DNA of 36,513 nucleotides from Pseudoalteromonas sp. S2755 (lineage in GTDB: Bacteria > Pseudomonadota > Gammaproteobacteria > Enterobacterales > Alteromonadaceae), in assembly GCF_005886535.1 (NCBI RefSeq), contig NZ_PNDS01000124.1:1-36513 (forward strand). The letters run 5' to 3'. Below the pieces are notes generated by a model that did no database searches, was not told where the DNA came from, and saw only the letters and a program-made list of their open reading frames with translations. This document shows positions 30,027 through 36,513 of the stretch, piece by piece (position 1 is the first letter of the stretch; each line of letters begins with the position of its first letter). Made by a program: the position numbers and the translations under genes.

Positions 30027-30141
30027 ATAAGCTCCTTCGAGTGCTGGGCAAATGGAGAAACGGATATTATAAGTGTAGGACTAGATATTCGCAGTGTAGT
30101 TATTTGTTTGTTATTTGAACATGAAATTATTGCATTAGAAG

Positions 30142-30891
30142 TTAAAAGTCATCACCTAAGTATTTAATCTCAATAGCTTTAATTGTTTTATTTGAAACCT
30201 TTCCTAAGAGCGACTCTATACGCTTCGCCATTGCTTGGTTAGCAATGTTGTATCCCATAAATTGCTGCTCAGCATGAAAGGGACGCGGTAGAAAAGTGAC
30301 CTCAAGTTGATGGCGGCGGATCATCTCTAACGCCCATATTTTATCGACTAAAACTGCATCAACTCTGTTGTTATTGAGCACGGTAAAAAACCTTTTACCG
30401 TCGTCATGGTTTTGTTCGTAAAAGGAACGCATAACAATGGCCGCATTGATTTTTTTTAACTCTTGCACTGCGGCTTCCGGGTAGCTGTAATCCTCAGAGA
30501 TCATGATTCTAGGGGCTGCAATTTGATAAAAGTCATCAGGATTACTAAAACGGCCTTGTTTTACCGCAAGAGAGAGCTGCCAGGTGGTGAATGAAACATC
30601 AATGATTGGAAAGCCATCGGCTTCGTCTACATGTAAGGTAAAGTCAAATGTACCATCGGCAACGCCAGCTAAGCAGCGACGATAAGGAAGTTCATGAAAC
30701 GCCACTCGGTAGCGAGTGCCAATAAGTGCTGATTTAATTATATCGACCTCAATACCTCGAACCTGTTTTTGCTCGTTAACAAAGCTATAAGGCCACCACC
30801 TTTCAAAACAAATATGTACCGCACGACTATCCGTTTTTGCCAGCGCATTGGTGCTAAGTAGGGCGAGTAGCAATAAGAGAACAATTTGCAT
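30142..30891 (-). CDS. Periplasmic solute-binding protein, SBP_bac_3-like
   Basis: The 249-aa protein has a signal peptide (MQIVLLLLLALLSTNALA) and the family-3 layout: CFERWWPYSFVNEQKQVRGI near the N-terminus, then IEVDIIKSAL, a DGTFDFTLHVDE lobe crossover and a C-terminal lobe with NNRVDAVLVDK. Such proteins bind amino acids or similar small ligands. No permease or ATPase gene is adjacent, so it is an orphan binding protein, as is common in Alteromonadales. Two Cys residues (CFERW and RRCLAG) could pair. It is divergent from the PepSY operon. Confidence 0.85.
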   Translation of the reverse strand: MQIVLLLLLALLSTNALAKTDSRAVHICFERWWPYSFVNEQKQVRGIEVDIIKSALIGTRYRVAFHELPYRRCLAGVADGTFDFTLHVDEADGFPIIDVSFTTWQLSLAVKQGRFSNPDDFYQIAAPRIMISEDYSYPEAAVQELKKINAAIVMRSFYEQNHDDGKRFFTVLNNNRVDAVLVDKIWALEMIRRHQLEVTFLPRPFHAEQQFMGYNIANQAMAKRIESLLGKVSNKTIKAIEIKYLGDDF

Positions 30892-31040
30892 CGGTGGGTT
30901 TATCCTAAATTACCTTCACTAAGCGTAATGATAGATTGGGAAAAGCGCAACAAAAGAGCATATCATGGGAGTTTCACGTTTGTATACAAATCAATGTGGC
31001 TGCTGTTAGCTGGTCTTTGTATAAAAAGTATTAGGATATT

Positions 31041-31062
31041 CACTACACCCTGATGTGTAGTG
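31041..31062. promoter_or_regulatory. Perfect 8-bp inverted repeat next to the Fur box
   Basis: CACTACAC and GTGTAGTG are separated by six bases, and the repeat ends where the Fur-like site begins. It is a candidate operator for a second regulator or a small hairpin; no T tract follows. Confidence 0.45.
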
Positions 31063-31080
31063 AAAATGATTATCATATCA
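31062..31080. promoter_or_regulatory. Fur box upstream of the PepSY operon
   Basis: GAAAATGATTATCATATC contains the palindrome ATGATTATCAT and matches the left half of the Fur consensus GATAATGAT almost fully. It sits upstream of a promoter for genes of an iron-related type, so repression by Fe-Fur is likely. Confidence 0.75.
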
Positions 31081-31093
31081 ATTGTATTTTGTG

Positions 31094-31121
31094 TTGCTGA
31101 AAGTAAAACATTCGCTATAAT
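31094..31121 (+). promoter_or_regulatory. Sigma-70 promoter for the PepSY operon
   Basis: TTGCTG (31094-31099), a 16-nt spacer and a perfect TATAAT (31116-31121) lie 49 nt before the first start codon. The Fur-like site is just upstream of the -35. Confidence 0.65.
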
Positions 31122-31169
31122 CTTGACCTCACCTTAATCCTCAATCTAATTGTAAAACGGAGTTTTACC

Positions 31170-31430
31170 TTGTTAAGTGTGTCTTTTGTCGCTCTCCTGA
31201 GCCTTGCAATTACGTTAATTTACTGCACAAGCAAGCATCAGCGCTTGTTAAAGCGAGCTCTGCCCAAGCGTGTCAGAACTGCTGGCTACATTCTTCTGGC
31301 AATTACATTCATTTTTGCAATACAAATTTTCACTGGTGCAGCGGTCGTATTTAGTTGGCTTGTCGGTGTCATGGTGCTTACCGCGCTGATTCCCTTCACC
31401 ATTTTAATACTTTTTAGGAAATCACAATGA
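31170..31430 (+). CDS. Small membrane protein, DUF3325-like
   Basis: The 86-aa protein has about three membrane segments and a basic stretch (KHQRLLKRALPKRVRTAGY) between the first two. This is the layout of the DUF3325-type small proteins that accompany PepSY proteins in siderophore-uptake operons. The start is TTG at 31170 with ACGGAG 7 nt upstream, since no ATG fits. Its stop overlaps the next start (ATGA). The family name is from the overall pattern only. Confidence 0.7.
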   Translation: MLSVSFVALLSLAITLIYCTSKHQRLLKRALPKRVRTAGYILLAITFIFAIQIFTGAAVVFSWLVGVMVLTALIPFTILILFRKSQ

Positions 31431-31747
31431 GCAGGTTGTCACATGCTGATAAAATTCAGCCTGACTGGTGGGGAAAGACACTTGCAGGTGTCATACTTGG
31501 CTTGGCACTAAGCTTTGGGATCGTTGGTCTTTTCGCTTGGGTTGGCAGTGATGGTTTGATGGACACGTTAACTCCTGCAAGACAAAGTTGGCGGACTCAG
31601 TTTAGTATGTGGATGATTTCTCCTATCTGGTTACTCATTTTGAGTTTTGTTTTTATGTTCAAAAACTCAAAACAAGCAGTGCTTTGGCTTGGCGGCGCTA
31701 ATTTAGTTGTTTACGTTATTTTATTTGTTGTAAGAGGGATGGCATGA
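31427..31747 (+). CDS. Small membrane protein of the PepSY operon
   Basis: The 106-aa protein has about three membrane segments (from KTLAGVILGLALSFGIVGLF on) and a conserved-looking QFSMWMISPIWLLILSFVFM segment. It overlaps both neighbours by four bases (ATGA), so all three genes are tightly coupled. The arrangement (two small membrane proteins, then PepSY) is known for iron-regulated inner-membrane systems involved in ferri-siderophore reduction or uptake. The precise role is unknown. Confidence 0.75.
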   Translation: MSRLSHADKIQPDWWGKTLAGVILGLALSFGIVGLFAWVGSDGLMDTLTPARQSWRTQFSMWMISPIWLLILSFVFMFKNSKQAVLWLGGANLVVYVILFVVRGMA

Positions 31748-33357
31748 AGATCCGCGCCGATATATTAAGGATTTATCAAAATGTACATACTTGGACCGGT
31801 GTAACTACCGGTCTATTGCTGTTTATCGGTTTCTTTGCCGGCGCTATCACCATGTTTGCTGGTAGCATTGATAAATGGGCTACGCCTCCTTCCCATCATT
31901 TGTCTCAAGTAGACGCCGACCAATATGATGCGCTGCTCCATCGTGTGTTTGAGCGACACCCTGAGGCACTAAATGGTATTAATATTCATTTTGAAGCAGA
32001 CCATTCTCCAGTTACTTGGTATGAGCAAGGTGGCGCTCGGGGCTTGAGCCTTGATAAAACGCTCTGGCACGGCACTTTAAATGAAGCTGGGGAACTTGAG
32101 GCGCATACCAGCTATATTAATGAGCTATCGTCGTTAGTGGATTATCTTCACCGCAGTGCAGGCATTGCGGGGGAAATTGGTCATGATCAGGCGGGGGTCT
32201 ATGTACTGGGTGTTGCGGCAATTTTGTATTTTATTGCGCTTGTTTCAGGCGTTATTTTCTTATTGCCGAGCTTAGTAAAAAGCTTTTTTGCCCTAAGAGA
32301 TAAAAAAGGCGCGAGCCGTTTTTGGCTTGATACACATAACCTAATTGGGATCACTAGTTTACCGTTTCATATTATTATCGCCATCACAGTCATCGTATTC
32401 GCATTCCACGATATTTTGTATGGTGGGCTAGGTAAGTTGTATGGCGATAAGCCGCTTTTTTCAAGCCAAACACCTCCAGCTATTGAATACAAGGTTGAAA
32501 ACTTGCCTAGACTTGAGGTGATTTTGCAAAAAGCGAAAGACTACGCACCAGGCCATCAAGTCAAAGAAATAACTCTGAGTCGATTAAATAGTGCAAGGCC
32601 CTCTGCGTCAATTCAATTGTTAAGTGATAAACACTTGATGCGTGGCCCAGAAGCTGATTATTTATTTATGAACCCTTATACATTTGAAGTATCGGCAAGC
32701 AGTGTTGCGGACGATGCACAAGGGATCTGGGGGGCGGTAGTGACCACATTATTCGGTCTTCACTTTGGCAGTTATGGCGGTGAGTTTGGTCGTTGGGCTT
32801 ATTTTATTATGGGTATTTTAGGCGCGGTGTTGTTTTATACGGGTAATTTGTTGTGGCTTGAGAAGCGCCGTAAGCAAAAGCAGCCGGAGCAGTCAAAATC
32901 AACCCGAGTGATGGGGAAATTGACTATTGGCGTGGCAATGGGCTCATTATTGGGTGTAGCTGCCGCGTTTGCTGTAACAAAATGGGCTGCGTTGACCACA
33001 ATGAACATCAATGTTGTGTATATGTGGGTCTATTATCTGTGTTTTGGTTTTACCTTGATTGCAGCGTTCGTTATCGGTATGAGTAAAGCGGCAATTTGGT
33101 CACAAAGGGCGATTGCCATTTTGTGCTTCTCGTTGCCACTGACTTCAGTCATCGCGTTTGCAATCCCAAGTCTTGGTATTTGGCCAGCGACAGCTTGGTC
33201 TTCTATTGGTTTGGAGTTAACCGCTATAATCCTAGGTGTTACTTTTTGGCGAATGGCAGATAAGACAAAGCATAGAGCTTACTATGGCGAAGCCAATAGC
33301 ATTTGGTTTATTGGTCAGCATAAAACAGAATGTCAATTACAAACGCAGTCTGTATAA
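31744..33357 (+). CDS. PepSY-associated transmembrane protein (iron-regulated inner-membrane protein)
   Basis: The 537-aa membrane protein has the PepSY_TM signature: RIYQNVHTWTGVTTGLLLFI at the N-terminus, a periplasmic domain of about 100 residues, DTHNLIGITSLPFHIIIAIT, a second soluble part, and FGLHFGSYGGEFGRWAYFIM before a LLWLEKRRKQ boundary. Three further membrane segments follow. Membrane-embedded His residues (VHTW, DTHN, LPFH, LHFG) could bind haem, as in ferric-siderophore reductase-like members. It is the third gene of a Fur-box-preceded operon and is followed by a terminator, which supports a role in iron acquisition. Confidence 0.88.
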   Translation: MKIRADILRIYQNVHTWTGVTTGLLLFIGFFAGAITMFAGSIDKWATPPSHHLSQVDADQYDALLHRVFERHPEALNGINIHFEADHSPVTWYEQGGARGLSLDKTLWHGTLNEAGELEAHTSYINELSSLVDYLHRSAGIAGEIGHDQAGVYVLGVAAILYFIALVSGVIFLLPSLVKSFFALRDKKGASRFWLDTHNLIGITSLPFHIIIAITVIVFAFHDILYGGLGKLYGDKPLFSSQTPPAIEYKVENLPRLEVILQKAKDYAPGHQVKEITLSRLNSARPSASIQLLSDKHLMRGPEADYLFMNPYTFEVSASSVADDAQGIWGAVVTTLFGLHFGSYGGEFGRWAYFIMGILGAVLFYTGNLLWLEKRRKQKQPEQSKSTRVMGKLTIGVAMGSLLGVAAAFAVTKWAALTTMNINVVYMWVYYLCFGFTLIAAFVIGMSKAAIWSQRAIAILCFSLPLTSVIAFAIPSLGIWPATAWSSIGLELTAIILGVTFWRMADKTKHRAYYGEANSIWFIGQHKTECQLQTQSV

Positions 33358-33368
33358 AAAACACGTAG

Positions 33369-33391
33369 AAAGGGGCAGGTAGCTCCTTTTT
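33369..33391 (+). terminator. Rho-independent terminator after the PepSY gene
   Basis: The stem AAAGGGGC / GCTCCTTT (one G-U pair) has a 5-nt loop and is followed by T residues, 12 nt after the stop codon. Confidence 0.75.
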
Positions 33392-33461
33392 ACTTACAAA
33401 GTGTCATCTATTTTTTCAAATCTGTTATCCTACTCGTTTAGCAATTCTCTACGGAAAAATT

Positions 33462-34082
33462 ATGGAGCTTACAGCCTGGTTAAGCCTTGCTGCTATTTGT
33501 GCTTTTGGTGCTATGTCAGCAGGCCCAAGTTTAGCGGTTGTCTTGCGTTATAGCCTATTTCATAGTGCCAAACATGGTATTGTCGCAAGCCTTGCGCATG
33601 GTTTGGGAGTTGGAATTTATGCCAGCCTAGCAATCTTAGGGTTGTCAGGGCTTATTCATCAATTTCCGATTGTATACCAATTTTTGGTTTACGGTGGTGC
33701 CGCCTACTTGGCATGGATGGGGATAAAAATCTTAATGAGTAAGAGCCAAGGGTTAGCGGTATCACAGTCTCAAGTGGCAACGTCGTATGCCAAAGCAGCG
33801 CAGGATGGTTTTGCAATTGCATTTTTGAATCCGAAGTTAGCTATTTTCTTCGTTGCGCTCTTTTCGCAGTTTATCGATCCAGAAAAGATGACACTAATGG
33901 TAGGCTTTATCATGTGTATCACTGTGCTAACGATCGATGCGTTGTGGTACTTTATTGTCTCAATGTTGAGTGCCTCAGCAAGAGATAAATTCGATTTAAC
34001 GGCTAAGCGAGCTGTGATTGATAAAATTCTTGGCTGTGCCTTTTTACTGCTCGCCATGCGAGTGATTTACCAATCCTTGTAG
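33462..34082 (+). CDS. LysE/RhtB family amino-acid exporter
   Basis: The 206-aa inner-membrane protein has five to six membrane segments and the family N-terminal motif AMSAGPSLAVVLRYSL (usual form PGP) followed by HGLGVGIYASLAILGL. A second conserved part is DGFAIAFLNPKLAIFFVALF. Length is typical for RhtB-type threonine/homoserine exporters. The substrate cannot be deduced. The AGPS in place of PGPN is a mild deviation. It is a single gene between a terminator and a convergent gene. Confidence 0.88.
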   Translation: MELTAWLSLAAICAFGAMSAGPSLAVVLRYSLFHSAKHGIVASLAHGLGVGIYASLAILGLSGLIHQFPIVYQFLVYGGAAYLAWMGIKILMSKSQGLAVSQSQVATSYAKAAQDGFAIAFLNPKLAIFFVALFSQFIDPEKMTLMVGFIMCITVLTIDALWYFIVSMLSASARDKFDLTAKRAVIDKILGCAFLLLAMRVIYQSL

Positions 34083-34135
34083 CCATTGTAAGCACTTCTT
34101 GGTCGGCGCTCTATCTTTGCGCCCATCAAGCTGAA

Positions 34136-34744
34136 CTAATCTAACCCTTTGCGCTGTATGTAGTTGTGAAGAATAAATGCTTTGAGTTTTTCGTTATCGG
34201 TTTTATTCATTGCAAAGGATACGGCGAGCTCCAGTGGGCTTGCCACTTTTATTGAGTGGACGTTTGCAAACAGTGGAATAGGGTCGGCAAGATATAGTTT
34301 AGCTATCCGACTGATCACATTAATTTGGATTGCATTTGCTTTGTAGGGAAAAGTATTAATCAGTCCACCGGATTGAGATATGGAGATCATATTAAACGGC
34401 ATCAATTGAGGGGACAATCTAAACCTGACCGGCGTTGATGGGCAGGTACGCCAACTACGTGGTGCACTAGAGTTAGCAGCTTCCACGATATTAGGTGCTT
34501 CTAAGTTGTTGTCTAAAATCTCCATCAATGCCGATAGGTCGCTAAGTGGAAACTCGACCTGCTCGTTGGCATTTTTAGCAACGAGACTAAACTGAGAACT
34601 ATTTGAAATACTCGCAAGTAACTTTTTAATCTCGCTGTGAGTTTGCTGCTTTTGATCCCTAGCTTCCGGCAATAGCGAACCTGCAACGCGATTACCGGCT
34701 AGGGTTCGGTTAATGAATTGTAGTTCTTCCTTCGTCAATTTCAT
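34136..34744 (-). CDS. Uncharacterised 202-aa protein, possibly PilZ-like
   Basis: The protein starts MKLTKEELQFINRTLAGNRV; four codons further upstream (MCLI) are open but look unneeded, and neither start has a clear ribosome site. The N-terminal part is helical; the middle has RSWRTCPSTPVRFRLSP and MISISQSGGL, which loosely recall the R..R and D/NxSxxG elements of a PilZ domain. The usual RxxxR spacing is not clear, so c-di-GMP binding is only a possibility. A C-terminal segment follows (KVASPLELAVSFAMNKTDNE). No membrane segment is seen. It converges with the LysE gene. Confidence 0.6.
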   Translation of the reverse strand: MKLTKEELQFINRTLAGNRVAGSLLPEARDQKQQTHSEIKKLLASISNSSQFSLVAKNANEQVEFPLSDLSALMEILDNNLEAPNIVEAANSSAPRSWRTCPSTPVRFRLSPQLMPFNMISISQSGGLINTFPYKANAIQINVISRIAKLYLADPIPLFANVHSIKVASPLELAVSFAMNKTDNEKLKAFILHNYIQRKGLD

Positions 34745-34756
34745 GATTAAGCACAT

Positions 34757-35075
34757 CCATTAGGTGGTTGATATTTATACAGCAAGGTTTATACCAAATT
34801 CCGCTTTCGTTGCTATTGCGGCGTTTCTTTTTTAAGTACGGGCTTTGCAATTTGTTCAGCAGTAAACTTGTTGCCATTTAGCCTTCAAATAGGGCAACCT
34901 AACGTACCTAAGCGGCAATGAATTGCCCATGAAGCTGTACGTGTTATTTAAGAAAATGAAACGTTTCCGTGTTCAGTGGCTATTGATATCAATTCATCGG
35001 CTGATTGTTGAAAATATTTATTTGGAATAATGCTTGCAAAGATCTAGCACCGAGATTGTTTTTTAGACTTGCCCA
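34757..35075. other. Intergenic stretch without a supported gene
   Basis: About 320 bp between two outward-facing genes hold no convincing frame, RNA or repeat. A short palindrome GGCAATGAATTGCC is present near 34913. It probably contains promoters for both neighbours, but I cannot place them. Confidence 0.5.
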
Positions 35076-35774
35076 ATGCCAACGTTTTTAACTGGACATC
35101 AAGTAGCGCTGATTGAGCCTACTTCACTGAACTTTTCACCTGTAGAGCGAGAGAAATTGGTGATCCCGAGCGCTCATAATCAGCTTACAGCAAATGACAA
35201 TCACCTTGCTGCTGGTGGGGGGCGTGCTCACACCTTTAAACAAAACTTTATGAATGCCATGAGCAATGGCTCGGCTAGCGAAACGTCGCAAGATGATAAA
35301 AATGAAGCGTTACTGCAGTTCCAATTTGCGGATCACGAAGTTCTATTTGACCTTACAAGCATCGCCTCTCATGATGAGGCTGCTTACGAAAAGCTCCGAG
35401 CGTTGTTGGCTGATATGATGACAAGGCCAGTAAAGGTTGATATCAGCAGTAAAGATCAAGCGCAGCAATTACTGTTTAAAAATTTAGAGCTAGATTTTTT
35501 AGCGTACAAGGAGCTCTCTGAGCGGTTGGAAATGTTAGCAAAGCTTGACCATGAAACTGAAAGTCAAAAAGCATTGGCGCAGCAAGATAGAGATCGCATT
35601 CGTGCGGTAATTGCAAGTTTACATGCACGCCTAGAGAAAGGCCAAGAGGCGTTACTTGGTGGAACAACATTAAAAGCGTTGGATGTGAATCGCAAAGATT
35701 TTGAGCTTGAATTAGATAGCCTATTTACCAGTGTTGGCTTTGATTCGGATATGCCAGTAACTGGCGCGACTTGA
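35076..35774 (+). CDS. Uncharacterised 232-aa protein with helical C-terminal half
   Basis: I do not recognise it. The N-terminal third (MPTFLTGHQVALIEPTSLNF) looks disordered. The middle contains HEVLFDLTSIASHDEAAYEK, and the C-terminal half (KELSERLEMLAKLDHETESQ) is strongly helical and charged, possibly a coiled coil. There is no signal peptide. No good ribosome site lies before the ATG, so the true start may be one of the later Met codons near residue 55. It is the last gene before the integron integrase, so it may mark the chromosomal side of the integron platform. Confidence 0.6.
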   Translation: MPTFLTGHQVALIEPTSLNFSPVEREKLVIPSAHNQLTANDNHLAAGGGRAHTFKQNFMNAMSNGSASETSQDDKNEALLQFQFADHEVLFDLTSIASHDEAAYEKLRALLADMMTRPVKVDISSKDQAQQLLFKNLELDFLAYKELSERLEMLAKLDHETESQKALAQQDRDRIRAVIASLHARLEKGQEALLGGTTLKALDVNRKDFELELDSLFTSVGFDSDMPVTGAT

Positions 35775-35889
35775 TTGCCGTGATCATAATTGTTTGCTGG
35801 GATTTGCACTTTTTACCAAGTATAAAATGTAGTAGCCCATACCCGAACCTCACCGTTTAAAAAGAACGGGGATAGACTTTACCTGACAT

Positions 35890-35943
35890 GCGCTTTGTGG
35901 AACAAAAGACGGTCGTCAACGTTACTTTTGTTCTACAAAGCGC
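35890..35943. repeat. Long inverted repeat between the 232-aa gene and intI
   Basis: GCGCTTTGTGGAACAAAAG (35890-35908) and CTTTTGTTCTACAAAGCGC (35925-35943) pair with one mismatch over 19 bp, with a 16-nt spacer. It lies downstream of the 3' ends of both convergent genes. The canonical attC core sites are not visible, so I call it a structured inverted repeat; a terminator role is possible but there is no T tract. Confidence 0.8.
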
Positions 35944-35977
35944 ACGTTCCACTAACTCATGTATGCCCCAAAACGAG

Positions 35978-36513
35978 CTAGAAAATTTTGCTCAAAGGGC
36001 TAACAACACCGTTTGCGCCTTGCTGTAAAACATGGGTATAAATCTGAGTGGTTTTAACGTCTGAATGGCCTAACTGAGCTTGTACTGTTCTAATATCAGC
36101 CCCACTTTGTAACAGGTGTGTAGCAAAAGAGTGGCGAAAAGTGTGGGGCGTTATCGGTTTTGTTATTTGTGCTTTTTTGGCTGCCTCTTTAACCGCTTTA
36201 CGTACACCTGTTTGATGAAAATGATGTCGCCGGCTCTCGCCAGTCTCAGGGTCGGCGCTTAATTTATAAGACGGGAATAAATATTGCCAAGCCAGTGACT
36301 TGTTAGCCGATGGATATTTACGAGCTAACGCGTTTGGCATCCAAACACCTGCATATCGTTCATTCTGGGGAGCTAATTTTAAGTATTCATCAGCCTGAGC
36401 AATTTGATTTCTTAGTAAAGGTATAAGTTCAGTGGCAAGTGTAACTACCCGATGTTTATTCCCTTTTCCATTCCAGATCCGAATACACTCGTAGTCAAAG
36501 TCAAAGTCAAAGT
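35978..36513 (-). CDS. intI: Integron integrase IntI, C-terminal part (5' end beyond window)
   Basis: This is the C-terminal 178 or so residues of an integron tyrosine recombinase. It has the IntI-specific insert found in integron integrases but not other Xer-like recombinases ([20 protein letters not shown], then [20 protein letters not shown]). The catalytic boxes are HTFRH, LGHSD and the nucleophile Tyr in IYTHVL. It ends SPLSKIF. Coding continues in frame past the internal Met at 36340 to the window edge ([20 protein letters not shown]), so the Met is not the start. The N-terminal domain and first catalytic Arg lie outside. Since attI and cassettes normally lie at the 5' side of intI, the cassette array is expected to the right. 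It probably captures cassettes by attI x attC recombination. Confidence 0.95.
   Translation of the reverse strand, partial: FDFDFDYECIRIWNGKGNKHRVVTLATELIPLLRNQIAQADEYLKLAPQNERYAGVWMPNALARKYPSANKSLAWQYLFPSYKLSADPETGESRRHHFHQTGVRKAVKEAAKKAQITKPITPHTFRHSFATHLLQSGADIRTVQAQLGHSDVKTTQIYTHVLQQGANGVVSPLSKIF
36495..36512 (-). repeat. Hexanucleotide repeat (TCAAAG x3) in intI
   Basis: Three perfect copies of TCAAAG reach the window edge and encode alternating Asp-Phe (DFDFDF) in the strand before the catalytic region, where other IntI proteins have a short DLDF-type motif. The repeat may extend beyond the window. Confidence 0.7.

Noticed and set aside
35890..35943. attC recombination site
   Set aside because: The GTTRRRY and RYYYAAC core sites at the stem ends are not seen, and the location is at the 3' side of intI.
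36340..36340. Start of a short recombinase gene at this Met
   Set aside because: Integrase homology continues upstream in frame to the window edge, so this Met is internal to IntI.

Overview
The window looks like a chromosomal segment of a marine gammaproteobacterium, most plausibly Pseudoalteromonas or a close Alteromonadales relative. This is inferred from the OsmC-YcaO fusion, the fairly AT-rich composition, the giant repeat adhesin with a GlyGly-CTERM-like segment, the Fur-type iron membrane operon and the chromosomal-type integron integrase at the right edge. It was not confirmed by any search.

Layout. At 0.2-2.4 kb there is an OsmC/YcaO protein (YcaO of the RimO-accessory type), ended by a strong hairpin shared with the converging operon. 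At 2.5-9.3 kb a minus-strand operon encodes, in transcription order, a 1278-aa Ser/Thr kinase / degenerate cyclase / AAA ATPase / helical-repeat protein resembling the 'TOMM system kinase/cyclase fusion' family, an 82-aa LigA-like small protein, a 312-aa orphan and a secreted mono-haem c-type cytochrome. After a 568-bp divergent intergenic region, 9.9-26.1 kb runs on the plus strand: a PRMT-like SAM methyltransferase, an overlapping formyltransferase-fold enzyme, a 164-aa orphan, a tail-collar (Mdp-like) protein and a 4158-aa secreted repeat adhesin. The adhesin's GlyGly-CTERM-like segment is followed in frame by an outer-membrane beta-barrel domain.

From 26.1 to 27.5 kb is a region of small and damaged genes: a 75-aa orphan, a 27-aa Cys-containing peptide ORF with a good ribosome site, and a secreted protein gene split by an apparent frameshift at a C5 run. 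Ordinary genes follow: an AIG2/GGCT-like protein, a DUF6351-like lipoprotein or membrane-anchored hydrolase, a periplasmic solute-binding protein, a Fur-box-preceded three-gene PepSY operon (two small membrane proteins plus PepSY), a LysE/RhtB exporter and two uncharacterised proteins. The window ends inside an integron integrase (intI) read leftwards. Its attI site and cassette array would be expected to the right, outside the window.

How the genes may work together. The most intriguing part is the pair of divergent gene sets at 2.5-26 kb. A multidomain signalling kinase is co-transcribed with a leader-like small protein and a cytochrome, and faces a methyltransferase/formyltransferase pair and surface proteins. 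This could be a regulated peptide-modification or cell-surface system, but the link rests only on gene neighbourhood and on the family resemblance of the kinase.
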